DNA from: Ciborinia camelliae | Lineage: Eukaryota; Ascomycota; Leotiomycetes; Helotiales; Sclerotiniaceae | Reading direction: 5' to 3' | DNA length: 64,000 bases | NCBI GenBank assembly: GCA_025890175.1 | Contig: JANPYM010000011.1 | Span: 374,982 to 438,981, forward strand | In this document: positions 54,901-63,715 of the stretch, piece after piece | Numbering within the stretch: the first letter of the stretch is position 1 | How the letters are laid out: each line of letters begins with the position of its first letter | Translations under genes and position numbers: made by a program | Notes under the pieces: generated by a model | Databases searched by the model: none | Seen by the model: the letters and a program-made list of their open reading frames with translations, nothing else | Told to the model about the DNA's origin: nothing

Positions 54901-57864
54901 ATTTAATTATTAATAATATTAAAAAAAATAATTAAATATTATTATAAATATATAAAAAAAAAAAAAAAAATTTCAATTATATTAAAATATAAAAATAAAT
55001 ATTATATATCAAATAAATGAAAAGATTTTGTTATTTTTATATATATAAAAAATTTTAAATTATTTTATTACCAAAAAAGATTAATTTGTATAAAAAGTGT
55101 TGTATATTTTATTAAATTGAGATATATTAAAAAAATTTTAAAAATATATTAATATAAATTTGTTATTAAATAAAAATAAAACTGAATATATTATAAATAT
55201 TGTAGGATAATTATAAATTATTAAATCAAGATTATAATAATATTACAAAAAAATAAAGAAAAACTTAAAACCTTTTATTTAATCTGAATTATATTTAATA
55301 TATATAATATATATAAATTAAATATATAATTTTAATTATTATATTTGCAAATACTAAAATATTATCTTTTAAATTATTTTTTATTATTCAATATACAAAG
55401 CAAATCTAAAAAGTTTGAATTAAAATAATTATTATTATTTTAAAATATTAATAAATTATATTTTTATTAATATATAAGATTTTTTGTTTATTAATAATAT
55501 TTAATATAATATTTAAACAAAAGTATTTTAATATTATCAAATTATTTATAATTATAATATTAAGTTTAATTTTTTTTAATAAATAAATATTAATCCAAAA
55601 AAAATAAATAATAAAATTAAAAAAGTTATAAAAAATAAAAAATAAAAAATTAACGAAATTTAAGTAAAAGCATTTCCCAAATAATAAAATATTAAAAAAA
55701 TTAATAAATTAAATATAAAAAATTAATCAAAAAATTATATATTTAATTAAAATATATATATTAATAAATATATTATTATATTAAATATTTAACAAAATAT
55801 AAAAAATCAAAAAAATTTAGATTATAATTTAAATAATATTAATAAATTCGAAATTTTGAATAAAATATAATAACAAATATATAATAAATAAATTATTTAT
55901 TTTAAATAATTGTTTATCGATTTAATTATTAAGTTTTTAAGAATAAATTTGAATAAGATAATTAAAACCGAAAAAATATATATAATTTTGTAAATAAACA
56001 AAAAAATCTAATATTTAATAAAAAAAACAGAAATTATTATTTTTATAATTTTTAAAATAATATTAATTGAAATTATTATTTTTGGATTTAAAAATAATAT
56101 TATTTATAATTTTTTAAAGTTATTGATTAATAAATTATTCAAAGTTTTGGATTTTAATTTATTAAAAAAATATTAATAAATATTTAAATATTATAAATAT
56201 TTTATTATAAATAAAAAATTTATAATTAATATTAAATTATTAAATTAAATTAATCATTGATTATAGCAAATATTTTTTGAAAACAATAATTTTTTTGAAA
56301 AATTAAATGTTTATTTTGTAAAAAAAAATTTTTAATTTAATTTTATTACAAATTTTTTAATATATTATTTAATTTTATATAATTAAATTGATATTTATAA
56401 ATATTATAAAACAAAAATCTATAAAAATTTAAATATTATTTAATAATTTATTAAAATAATAAAATAAATCGAAAATACATTATAAAATATTATATTTTAT
56501 TAAACTTTAAAAAAACTATATTTAAAAAAACTATTTATAAATAATTAATAGTTTTTATTATAACGAAAAATGTATAATTTGAATTTTGAAAAAATAATAT
56601 TATTTAATAATATTTTACAATTTTTTTTAAAAATAGATTAAGTATATTAATACAATATTCAAAAATTGATTGAAATTAAATAATTAATTAAAAAAATAAA
56701 AACTTTGAATTAAGGGTATATAAATGTAAAGTATACTTTTAAATCTATTACGATCAATTTGAAGTTTAAATTTTTATTTTGTATTAAATTAAAAATTATA
56801 TTGATAAATAATATATGGATGGAATAAAGGTTAATAAATGAATTATAAAGCAAAATTTGAAATATAAATTGAAATGATAAATTGAAATTAAATAAAAATA
56901 TATTAAATATAATTTTAATAAAATTTGAAGGTTATAATAATCCAATGTTTAAAGATTTTTAATATTTAGTAATAAATAATAAAAAAAAAATAATATTAAT
57001 TTTTTTTGAAAATTATAAATTTTTTTAAATAAATAAATTATATACAAAAATAAATATTTTATTAATAATAATTTACACGATTATTATTTATAAGTTTTAG
57101 GGAATAATGTTAAATAAAATAGTTTTAAATATATTTTTAAAATAAGATTTTATTTTTAATCTTAATTATATTATAATTTTATAAATAAAAAAAATAACCA
57201 AATTATTATTTAATAATTTATTTGATTTTAAAAGATTTTTATGAATTAAACAAAATATTATTAAAAAAAAAGTTTGTAATTAAAATATTAAATAATAATA
57301 ATATTTTAAAGATTTTAAAGTAAAAAAATAGTTAAATATATTAGATATAATAGTATTAACGAAATTAAAATTAAAAAATAATAATAAAAAAGATAAACCT
57401 AAAATGTATAATAATAATAAATTATAAAATAAAAAAAATAATTAAAAAGGTAATACAAATAATAAAAATGAAAATAATATTAAAAACAAAAATTGATTTA
57501 GACTTAATTTTTAAAAATATATTTAGTTTTAAAATAAATATTATAAAATAATAATAATAAATAATTTTTAATATTATTAAATTATTATATTATAATTTTT
57601 TAATACATATAACACTAAATATATAACTAATCGTTTTTCTATTATAACAATATATAATATTCCCCATATAATAATAATATATTTTATACTTTATTTTAAC
57701 TATTAATTTTATTTTTTTCGAATATTTATATTAATATAATTATAAGATTCAATAATAATTATTAATTATTTTATTAAAAATCAAAATAACAAAATATTTA
57801 ATTCTTTTTAATATATTTTATTTGTTTTTTATATAAATATTTAAATTCTTTTAAACTTTTTTGA
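51991..57864. other. featureless A+T-rich DNA, no gene seen
   Basis: Nearly 6 kb without a gene I can support. The 83-codon + frame at 53488-53739 begins with TTG and is almost only Asn, Lys, Ile, Leu and Phe, driven by AAT repeats; I reject it as a gene. A weak G-biased patch lies at about 56700-56960 (TTAAGGGTATATAAATG, ATATGGATGGAATAAAGG) with stops in all frames. Confidence 0.55.
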
Positions 57865-57966
57865 ATTCAACTTTTTCAACTTTCAAATTCTATAATAACT
57901 TTTTTTATACTATACAAAGTATTAATATTTTTTATAATATTAAAATCCCTATTTATTTTAGTTTCT

Positions 57967-58218
57967 ACTAAAACTATTTTGTTTGATTTCCTTTTTATTA
58001 TAACATCTATTAAAACTATTTTATTTTGTTTTTCATTTACTATAGTTTTTATTGAAATTATAATATCCTTTTTTGCATTTATTATAATTGTTATTAAAAC
58101 TATAATATTTCTTTTTGTATTTATTATAATTATTGCTAAAGTTATTTTATTTTATTTTTTATTTGTTGTAGTTTTTATTAAAGCTTTTTTATTTTCTTTT
58201 TTATCTACAACGTATAAT
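57967..58218 (+). repeat. 42-bp tandem repeat, 6 units
   Basis: Exact 42-bp spacing of the anchor A(C/T)TAAAAC / ATTGAAATT / GCTAAAGTT / ATTAAAGCT at 57967, 58009, 58051, 58093, 58135 and 58177. Units keep length perfectly but differ at many bases, including transversions, which is unlike the purely transitional arrays elsewhere in the window. Confidence 0.85.
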
Positions 58219-58224
58219 ATAATT

Positions 58225-58330
58225 CAAAATTATGATAAGATTGAAGATTATAATAAAATTAAAAACTATAGTAAGGTTGAAGATTATAGTAAAACTAAAA
58301 ACTATAATAAGGTTAAAGATTGTAATCAAA
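58225..58330 (+). repeat. 18-bp tandem repeat, about 6 units, in 36-bp pairs
   Basis: GATTAT and AACTAT (with AATTAT first and GATTGT last) alternate at 58228, 58246, 58264, 58282, 58300 and 58318, exactly 18 bp apart. Alternate units are more alike, so the higher-order unit is 36 bp. Variation is A/G and C/T in nearly all cases. Confidence 0.85.
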
Positions 58331-58362
58331 CTAATTTTAAACAAATAAATAATTTTTTTTAA

Positions 58363-60164
58363 AAGCTAAATAATTTTAAAAATAAACCAAAAATCGAAGT
58401 TTTAGTTTATAATTTTTTTTAAAAATTATTAAAATAAAATAATATTATAAATTTATTTTTTTATATTTTTTTTTTTTTAATAAATTTAAAATAAATATTG
58501 TAAATAACATTTTTAAATATTTTTAATTATTTATTAATAAATATATTTTATATAACTTTTTATATTATTTATTTCTTTTTTAAAAATTTCAATTTCGATA
58601 TTAAAAAATATAAAAAAAGCTATTAAAATCTAATCCATAAATATTTCTTTACCTTATATTAATTTTAACAAAGCTTTTAAAAGCCAAATCCATACAAATT
58701 CGATACAATCTATATTCAAAGCTATATTTGAAATTAAAAAAACAAAAAAAACTAAAAAAAAAAATTAAATAAATTAATATAATTAATTAAAAAATTTCTT
58801 TTAAAAATTATTATAAATAAAAAAAGCCAAAAAAAATATTCTTATTTATTATTATTTAAACTAAAATCTTATAATTATTTAAAATCTTAAAAACGCTTTT
58901 TTAAAAAAAACTTTTAATAATATAAAAAATATATATACATTACCATATAAAAACTTTATTAAACCAAATAAATATTTTTAAAATTTTTTTTAATTTAATA
59001 TATTAACAAATTTTCGTTTTGGATTTTCTACTTTTTAATATTTGTTTTTTTAAAAATAAAAAAACAAATTAATATTAAATAAAAAATATAATTATTATAA
59101 TAAATATTAATATTTATCCCTTTTTGAAAAATATATTAATTTAATAAAATAATTATAAAAAAAATATATAAATTATATTATTCTTAAATAAAAATATAAT
59201 CGATTTATATTTGAAAAACAATAAAATAAAATTTTTTTATTTTTTTAATATTTAAAAATACAAAACTAATTTTTTTAAATTAATAATTAGTTTTTATATT
59301 TTAAAAATTTTTTAATTAATAATACTTTTTATATTATTTTTTTATTTATTATTTTTTTTTTCAAAAAACTTTTCGAAAAACTTGTTATAATCTTTTTAAT
59401 AAAAATCAAATAAAAATATTTAGATAATAAACGTTTTTCGAAAATTATTATATTTATTTTAATTTATAAAACTAAATATTTTAAAATAATTAAATCTGTT
59501 AATATTTTTACAATTTTTTTTAAAATAATTAAATTTATTAATATTTCTATAATTTCTTTTTCAATATTTTTTTTTATCAAAATTTGTAATAATTTTTTTG
59601 AATATTTAAATATTATTAAAATTATTTATAATTGAATTATAAATTTTACAAAAAATTATATTCCAAATATAAATAAATATATAAAAATTTATAAAACTTT
59701 TCATTTTTTTATTTGTAAATACAAAATAATAAACAAAAAGTTTAATCCTAATCGATTTTAAAAAATTCTTAAAAAATTAAATTTATAACAAATACAAAAA
59801 TTAATTAAATTGCTAAATAATTTTTTTTAGAATTTCTTTAATATAATATAATAAAAAAATCAATTAAAAAAAAACGTTTTTTTTATATTAAAAAAAGTAT
59901 TTATTTTTAATATTATTACAATCGATTTTTATTATCAATCAAATAATACACAAATATTATTTATACAAATTGAAAACTTTATAATTTAAACATTAATAAA
60001 TAATACAATTAATATTTTGAATACTTATAAATAAATAATTTTTATAATTAATTAATTAATCTTACTACAAATTAATAAAAATTAAATAATATATTATTTA
60101 TAATTTATTTGTTTTTGATAATATAAAATATAGTATTATATATAATATTATTATTTAATATTAT
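58363..60164. other. featureless A+T-rich DNA, no gene seen
   Basis: A C-biased patch at about 58600-58740 (ATCTAATCCATAAATATTTC, AAAAGCCAAATCCATACAAA, TTCGATACAATCTATATTC) has no frame. Otherwise nothing supported up to the LTR element. Confidence 0.55.
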
Positions 60165-60169
60165 ATATA

Positions 60170-60327
60170 TGTTAAGTGCATGGTCCCACACAATAGTCGT
60201 AAGCTTTACCACTGCGCCATGCACCCAAATTGCTATCCAAAAGGTATATAGTATTAGGATGTTTTTGATTCGCTTATTATTATATATATACCAACGTTAC
60301 GCAACTAATTCTTTTTAGTTTGTAACA
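60170..60327 (-). repeat. LTR copy 1 (3' LTR in - orientation)
   Basis: 158 bp, TGTTA...TAACA. It differs from copy 2 at 16 positions, all C/T or G/A: at 9 this copy keeps C or G, at 7 the other copy does. There are no indels. The copies must have been identical at insertion, so all the changes are later. It keeps the stem GTGCATGG (60176-60183) / CCATGCAC (60217-60224), and on the - strand TGGCGCAGTGG (60209-60219), which resembles a tRNA A box. Confidence 0.85.
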
Positions 60328-60344
60328 ATTGCTTTCCCTTTTCA

Positions 60345-60368
60345 AAGCTTTTCGTTTCGAAAAGGCTT
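60345..60368. other. hairpin next to the polypurine tract
   Basis: AAGCTTTTCG (60345-60354) pairs with CGAAAAGGCTT (60358-60368) with one bulged G and a TTT loop. It lies just inside the 3' LTR, beside the purine tract; role unknown. Confidence 0.5.
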
Positions 60369-60649
60369 AGCCTAGGGCTCCGAACAAGCTAGGGTATATA
60401 TATATATAGTTAACTATATGATTTTTTTAGTAACTCAACTGCTACTTGATATTACCCTTATCATTTAATAATCTTATACCCAATTGAAACTAGTTCAATC
60501 AAATATTACTAAATGAATTCAGAGCTAGTATCCAATCATTAAGCAGATATATCCTCGCTTTAATTAGCTAAATTGGATTCGTTAACTTTACATTCGTTAG
60601 CTTCATATTTATCCACTAATTAAAATCCCAAAATGGATTCACCAATAAT

Positions 60650-60660
60650 ATCCTGATACT
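60650..60660 (-). other. predicted primer-binding site (self-primed)
   Basis: AGTATCAGGAT on the - strand, one base (G) inside the 5' LTR. It lacks the leading TGG that pairs with a tRNA CCA end. The 5-base word TATCA recalls tRNA-Met-type sites, but the 11-base match to the LTR itself is better. Confidence 0.5.
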
Positions 60661-60741
60661 CTGTTAAGTGTATGGTTCCACACAATAATCATAAGCTTTA
60701 CCACTACACCATACACCCAAATTGCTACCTAAAAGGTATAT

Positions 60742-60752
60742 AGTATCAGAAT
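60742..60752 (-). promoter_or_regulatory. predicted RNA 5' end, self-primer segment
   Basis: On the - strand this reads ATTCTGATACT. Copy 1 reads ATCCTAATACT at 60250-60260. Undoing the two transitions gives ATCCTGATACT, a perfect 11-base complement of the site at 60650-60660. In Tf1-type elements the first 11 bases of the RNA pair with the primer-binding site and are cleaved to prime reverse transcription. Confidence 0.5.
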
Positions 60753-60772
60753 GCTTCTGATTCGCTTACTAC

Positions 60773-60782
60773 TATATATATA
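60773..60782 (-). promoter_or_regulatory. predicted TATA box of the 5' LTR
   Basis: TATATATATA inside an LTR of mixed composition, kept in both copies (60281-60290 in the other). Transcription starting about 30 bp downstream would begin near 60752, at the LTR segment complementary to the primer-binding site. Predicted from spacing only. Confidence 0.5.
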
Positions 60783-60903
60783 CCAACGTTACGCAACTAA
60801 CTCTTTTTAGTTTGTAACAATATATATATAATACAATAAAAGAAATATAAAAAAAATAGGGTATAAAATAAAAAATAAAAAATAAGAATATAAAAGTGAT
60901 TTA

Positions 60904-61401
60904 TTAAAATTAACGATTTATTATAATTAACAATTTTCTATGGTTAACGACTTTCTATAATTAATGTTTCATTAAAATTAATAGTTTTCTATAGTTAACG
61001 ATTTTTTATAGTTAACAACTTTCTACGATTAACGTTTCATTAAAGTTGATGATTTTCTACAATTAATGTTTCATTAAAATTGATGATTTTCTACGATTAA
61101 CGTTTTATTGAAATTGATGATTTTCTACGGTTAACGTTTCATTAAAATTGATAGTTTTTTATGGTTAGTGTTTCATTGAAATTAATGATTTTCTACAATT
61201 AGCGTTTTATTAAAATTAATAGTTTTTTATGGCTAGCATTTTATTACAATTAATGTTTTATTACAGTTAACATTTTATTACGATTAACGTTTTATTATGG
61301 TTAACGTTTTATTACAATTGATATTTTATTACGATTAGCGTTTTATTACAATTGGCATTTTTATTACGGTTAACAATTTTTTACGATTAATTTTCGATCA
61401 A
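60904..61401 (+). repeat. 17-18 bp minisatellite around GRTTAACG, about 28 units
   Basis: Units alternate TTTTATTA or TTTCTAC with a core of C(A/G)(A/G)(T/C)TA(A/G)(C/T)(A/G), for example CGATTAACG, CGGTTAACG, CAATTAGCG and TGGCTAGCA. The core differences listed are all transitions. In the first two thirds the units pair into about 34-36 bp (ATTAAAATTGATGATTTTC then TACGATTAACGTTTC); towards the end they become plain 17-bp units. The array starts 85 bp after the LTR element and is G+C-richer than almost everything else. Non-coding. Confidence 0.9.
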
Positions 61402-61660
61402 TTAGATTCGATATAAACAGAATTCTAATATATACGGATTAAATAATAAGGTATCAACAATTTTTTATATATTATCAAAATGTAAATCTATTAAATAAAT
61501 TCATTAGTTTTACAAAATAAAGTTTTAATAAAATTTATATAGTAAAACAATTATTTCAAATTCTAATCTAAAATATTTTATACTTTTATAGTGTAATAAT
61601 AAAATTGTTCATTTTTAATATATATAATTTTTATATATATTTATTATATAAGCAATGCGC
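61402..61660. other. A+T-rich DNA
   Basis: Decayed tail after the array (GATTCGATATAAACAGAATT). Nothing else supported. Confidence 0.45.
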
Positions 61661-61711
61661 TGTTGTTAGCTGAAGTATATAATCTTTGATTATATACCTT
61701 AAATAACAACA
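61661..61711. other. 51-bp hairpin with TGTTGTTA/TAACAACA ends
   Basis: TGTTGTTAGCTGAAGTATAT then AATC, a TTT loop, and a mirror half ending TTAAATAACAACA. The two 24-base arms match at about 20 positions, with all mismatches near the middle of the stem. It abuts dispersed repeat copy B. The TGTTG...CAACA ends resemble LTR or foldback-element termini. Confidence 0.6.
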
Positions 61712-61762
61712 AGTTCAACTTCAAAGTATTATATTTTATTGTTGTATTATATAATATTATAA
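61711..61762 (+). repeat. dispersed repeat copy B (partner at 50341-50392)
   Basis: AAGTTCAACTTCAAAGTATT then ATATTTTATTGTTGTATTAT. It aligns gap-free to copy A with transitions only. Its first 11 bases AAGTTCAACTT are themselves palindromic around the central C. In both copies a palindrome or hairpin lies directly upstream. Confidence 0.7.
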
Positions 61763-61980
61763 TAGATATTTATAAAATTATATATAATTCTTAAACAAAA
61801 CAAAAATTGGGGGTTTAAAAGCTGGCCTTTATAAATATTTTTAAAAATATAAAAAAAATGATTCTGCGAATCTATAGTCTGAAAATAAAATTTTCCGTGA
61901 CGGCTAGTTATTAATAAATTTTTTAAATTTTTTTTAAAATAAAAAAAAGAGTTTAATATAAATTCTTTCAATTATTTATT
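61763..61980. other. relic island downstream of repeat copy B
   Basis: Holds AATTGGGGGTTTAAAAGCTG, GATTCTGCGAATC (61860-61872) and TTCCGTGACGGCTAG, whose CCGTGACGG is a short palindrome. A - strand frame, 61747-61971 (74 codons from TTG), includes the mixed-composition residues TSRHGKFYFQTIDSQNHFF. I recognise no family and give it little weight. The island could be the rest of the repeat seen at 50.3 kb or an independent relic. Confidence 0.35.
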
Positions 61981-63654
61981 TAATTCTAAATCATTTTTTA
62001 TATTAATAAAATTATATTAGGATTTGGATTATAATTATATTTAGAAATCTCAATTTAAAACAAAATATTTGTGATTGGTTAAAAAATTTTTGAAATTTAT
62101 TCTATAATTACATTTTATACAATTTTTAGCTTTATAATTAATTATAATATTATAATTTATGAAAATTAATTTATATTAATATATAAATTTTTCGTTTTAT
62201 AATATAAATTGATATAAACAAAATTTTGTTAATAATATAATATTTTAAAAAAATATTTATATTTAATTTTTTTTTTTTTGTTTTAAATAAATTTAATAAG
62301 ATTAATTTTATTTTAAGTAATAGGGATTTTTATTATTTATTTATTAAAAATAATTTTTATTAAATTATAATTTATTATTTAATATTGTTTTTATAAAAAT
62401 TAAAATCAATTGTATAATTGTTAAGATAGAAAATGTAAGGAATTAATTAGGTTAATAATGGCTTTAAGATTTTTTATTGTTTTTTAAATAAAATTTTTAT
62501 TATTTTTTAAATAATTGGTGGTATATTATCGATTGTTGTTTAAACAATAATATTTCATTTAATATAAAACTTTGCAGGCTTTTAAAGTTTTTTTGTTTAA
62601 TTATATAGATTTGTTTTGTATATATTAATATTTTACGAATTAAATATTGTACTAAAAATTCGCTATTAATTGATATTAAATATTAATAATTATTAATATA
62701 TCGACTTTAAATTTAAATTTTATATTTAAATATTTTTTTTGTTTTTATTATTTTTAAATTTATAATAAAATTTTTTTTTTTAAAACGTTTTGTTTAAAAA
62801 ATTTTATTTATTAAAATTTATTGTTTATATATATTAAAATATTTTTTCGATCTATATTTTTATAATTATTTTTTTGTATAAATGATGATTTTTAAATAGT
62901 AATTTATTTTTATTAATTTGGGGTTTGTATTATTAATAAAATATTGATTTTAAATAAAATGTATTTTAATATTATATATTTATATTGCTTTATTTTTTTT
63001 AATTTATTAAAGGTTTTATAAATGTTTAACGAATATTGATTAAGTATTGAAAATTATTTTAATAATTTTATTTTTAAAGTTTTTATATTTAAAATTTTTT
63101 TTTTAATATAAAAAAACAAAGGTTTTATTAATTTCTTTATTAAATAATTAAATTTTGTATTTTTTATTATTTAAAATATTTATATTTTTTTTGTTTTTGT
63201 AATTTAAAATTTAAACCCTTAATTTTTATTAATATTATTTTTTATATTTTTTTATATTTTTTTTTTAATTAATCTTTTTATCGATATTATAATTTTTTTT
63301 TATTTCTTTTGTAATAATTGTTTAGCGTTTTGTGGGTATCTTTATAATTTTTATTAAATTTATTTACCTTTATTATACAAAATTAATCAATTTCTACAAG
63401 ATTAAAAAAATATTAAAAAAGAATAATATTGTAAATTAAAAATATTTGTTTTCTAATAATTTTTTATTATTGTATAACAAATATATTTATAAAAAAAAAT
63501 TTTATAATTTATTATCTAAATAATTTTATTTTAATATTAATCGATTATTTTATTATCAATAAAAGTATAATAATATAAAATCGAATTTTGTTAAAAAATA
63601 AAAAATATAAAATTATTTTGTTTTTTGTTAAAAAAAGTATATTTCAATTATTTC
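61981..63654. other. A+T-rich DNA, G-biased, no gene seen
   Basis: G exceeds C on + over much of 62010-63100 (TTAGGATTTGGATTATAATT, AAAATGTAAGGAATTAATTAG, AATTTGGGGTTTGTATTATT) with stops in every frame. Nothing else supported. Confidence 0.5.
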
Positions 63655-63715
63655 TATTATAATTCGTAAAGCGAAACGTATTGGCTTAATGTACAAACTT
63701 TGTGATACTAAAAAA
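63655..63715. other. small relic island
   Basis: TAATTCGTAAAGCGAAACGT then ATTGGCTTAATGTACAAACT, TTGTGATACT. About 60 bp of mixed sequence in A+T-rich DNA; unassigned. Confidence 0.35.

Larger units (their letters stand above)
57865..58362 (+). other. 165-codon stop-free frame built from a 42-bp array and an 18-bp array
   Basis: The frame is open from just after TGA at 57862-57864 to TAA at 58360-58362, the longest I found. It has three parts. Codons 1-34 are a non-repeated lead. Next comes a hydrophobic part of 14-residue repeats from a 42-bp unit (anchors at 57967, 58009, 58051, 58093, 58135 and 58177), with units such as IKTILFCFSFTIVF. The last part is hydrophilic, with 6-residue repeats from an 18-bp unit (about 58225-58330: EDYNKI, KNYSKV, EDYSKT, KNYNKV). 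Both periods are multiples of three and the frame is kept across their junction. There is no ATG in the frame; the first usual alternative start is TTG at 57979. If real it would be an exon or pseudogene piece of a membrane-plus-charged-tail protein. No family recognised. It may only be repeat structure. Confidence 0.3.
60170..60819 (-). mobile_element. 650-bp non-autonomous LTR retrotransposon (TRIM-like), predicted self-priming
   Basis: Two direct repeats of 158 bp (60170-60327 and 60662-60819), each starting TGTTA and ending TAACA, bound a 334-bp internal domain. ATATA precedes and follows the element, matching a 5-bp target duplication, though in TATA-rich DNA this is weak. On the - strand, the internal DNA beside the 3' LTR holds GAAAAGGGAAAG (60332-60343), a fair polypurine tract 4 bp from the LTR. 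Beside the 5' LTR, after one base, comes AGTATCAGGAT (60650-60660), the predicted primer-binding site. The internal domain is too short for gag or pol and has no long frame, so mobilisation would need a partner in trans. The + orientation gives neither a purine tract nor a plausible primer site. I do not know this family by name. Confidence 0.75.
60662..60819 (-). repeat. LTR copy 2 (5' LTR in - orientation)
   Basis: 158 bp, offset 492 bp from copy 1. Predicted parts on the - strand: U3 from 60819 to about 60753 with a TATATATATA box at 60773-60782; R-U5 from about 60752 to 60662. The U5 stem reads GTGTATGG (60668-60675) / CCATACAC (60709-60716), still perfectly paired although both arms changed relative to copy 1. 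Confidence 0.85.

Noticed and set aside
60209..60224. A tRNA gene inside the LTR
   Set aside because: Only an A-box-like word and an 8-bp stem are present; there is no T arm or B box and no full cloverleaf, and the sequence is part of a duplicated LTR.
60165..60824. ATATA target-site duplication as firm proof of insertion
   Set aside because: It matches, but both flanks are TATA runs, so a 5-bp match is expected often by chance; kept only as weak support.
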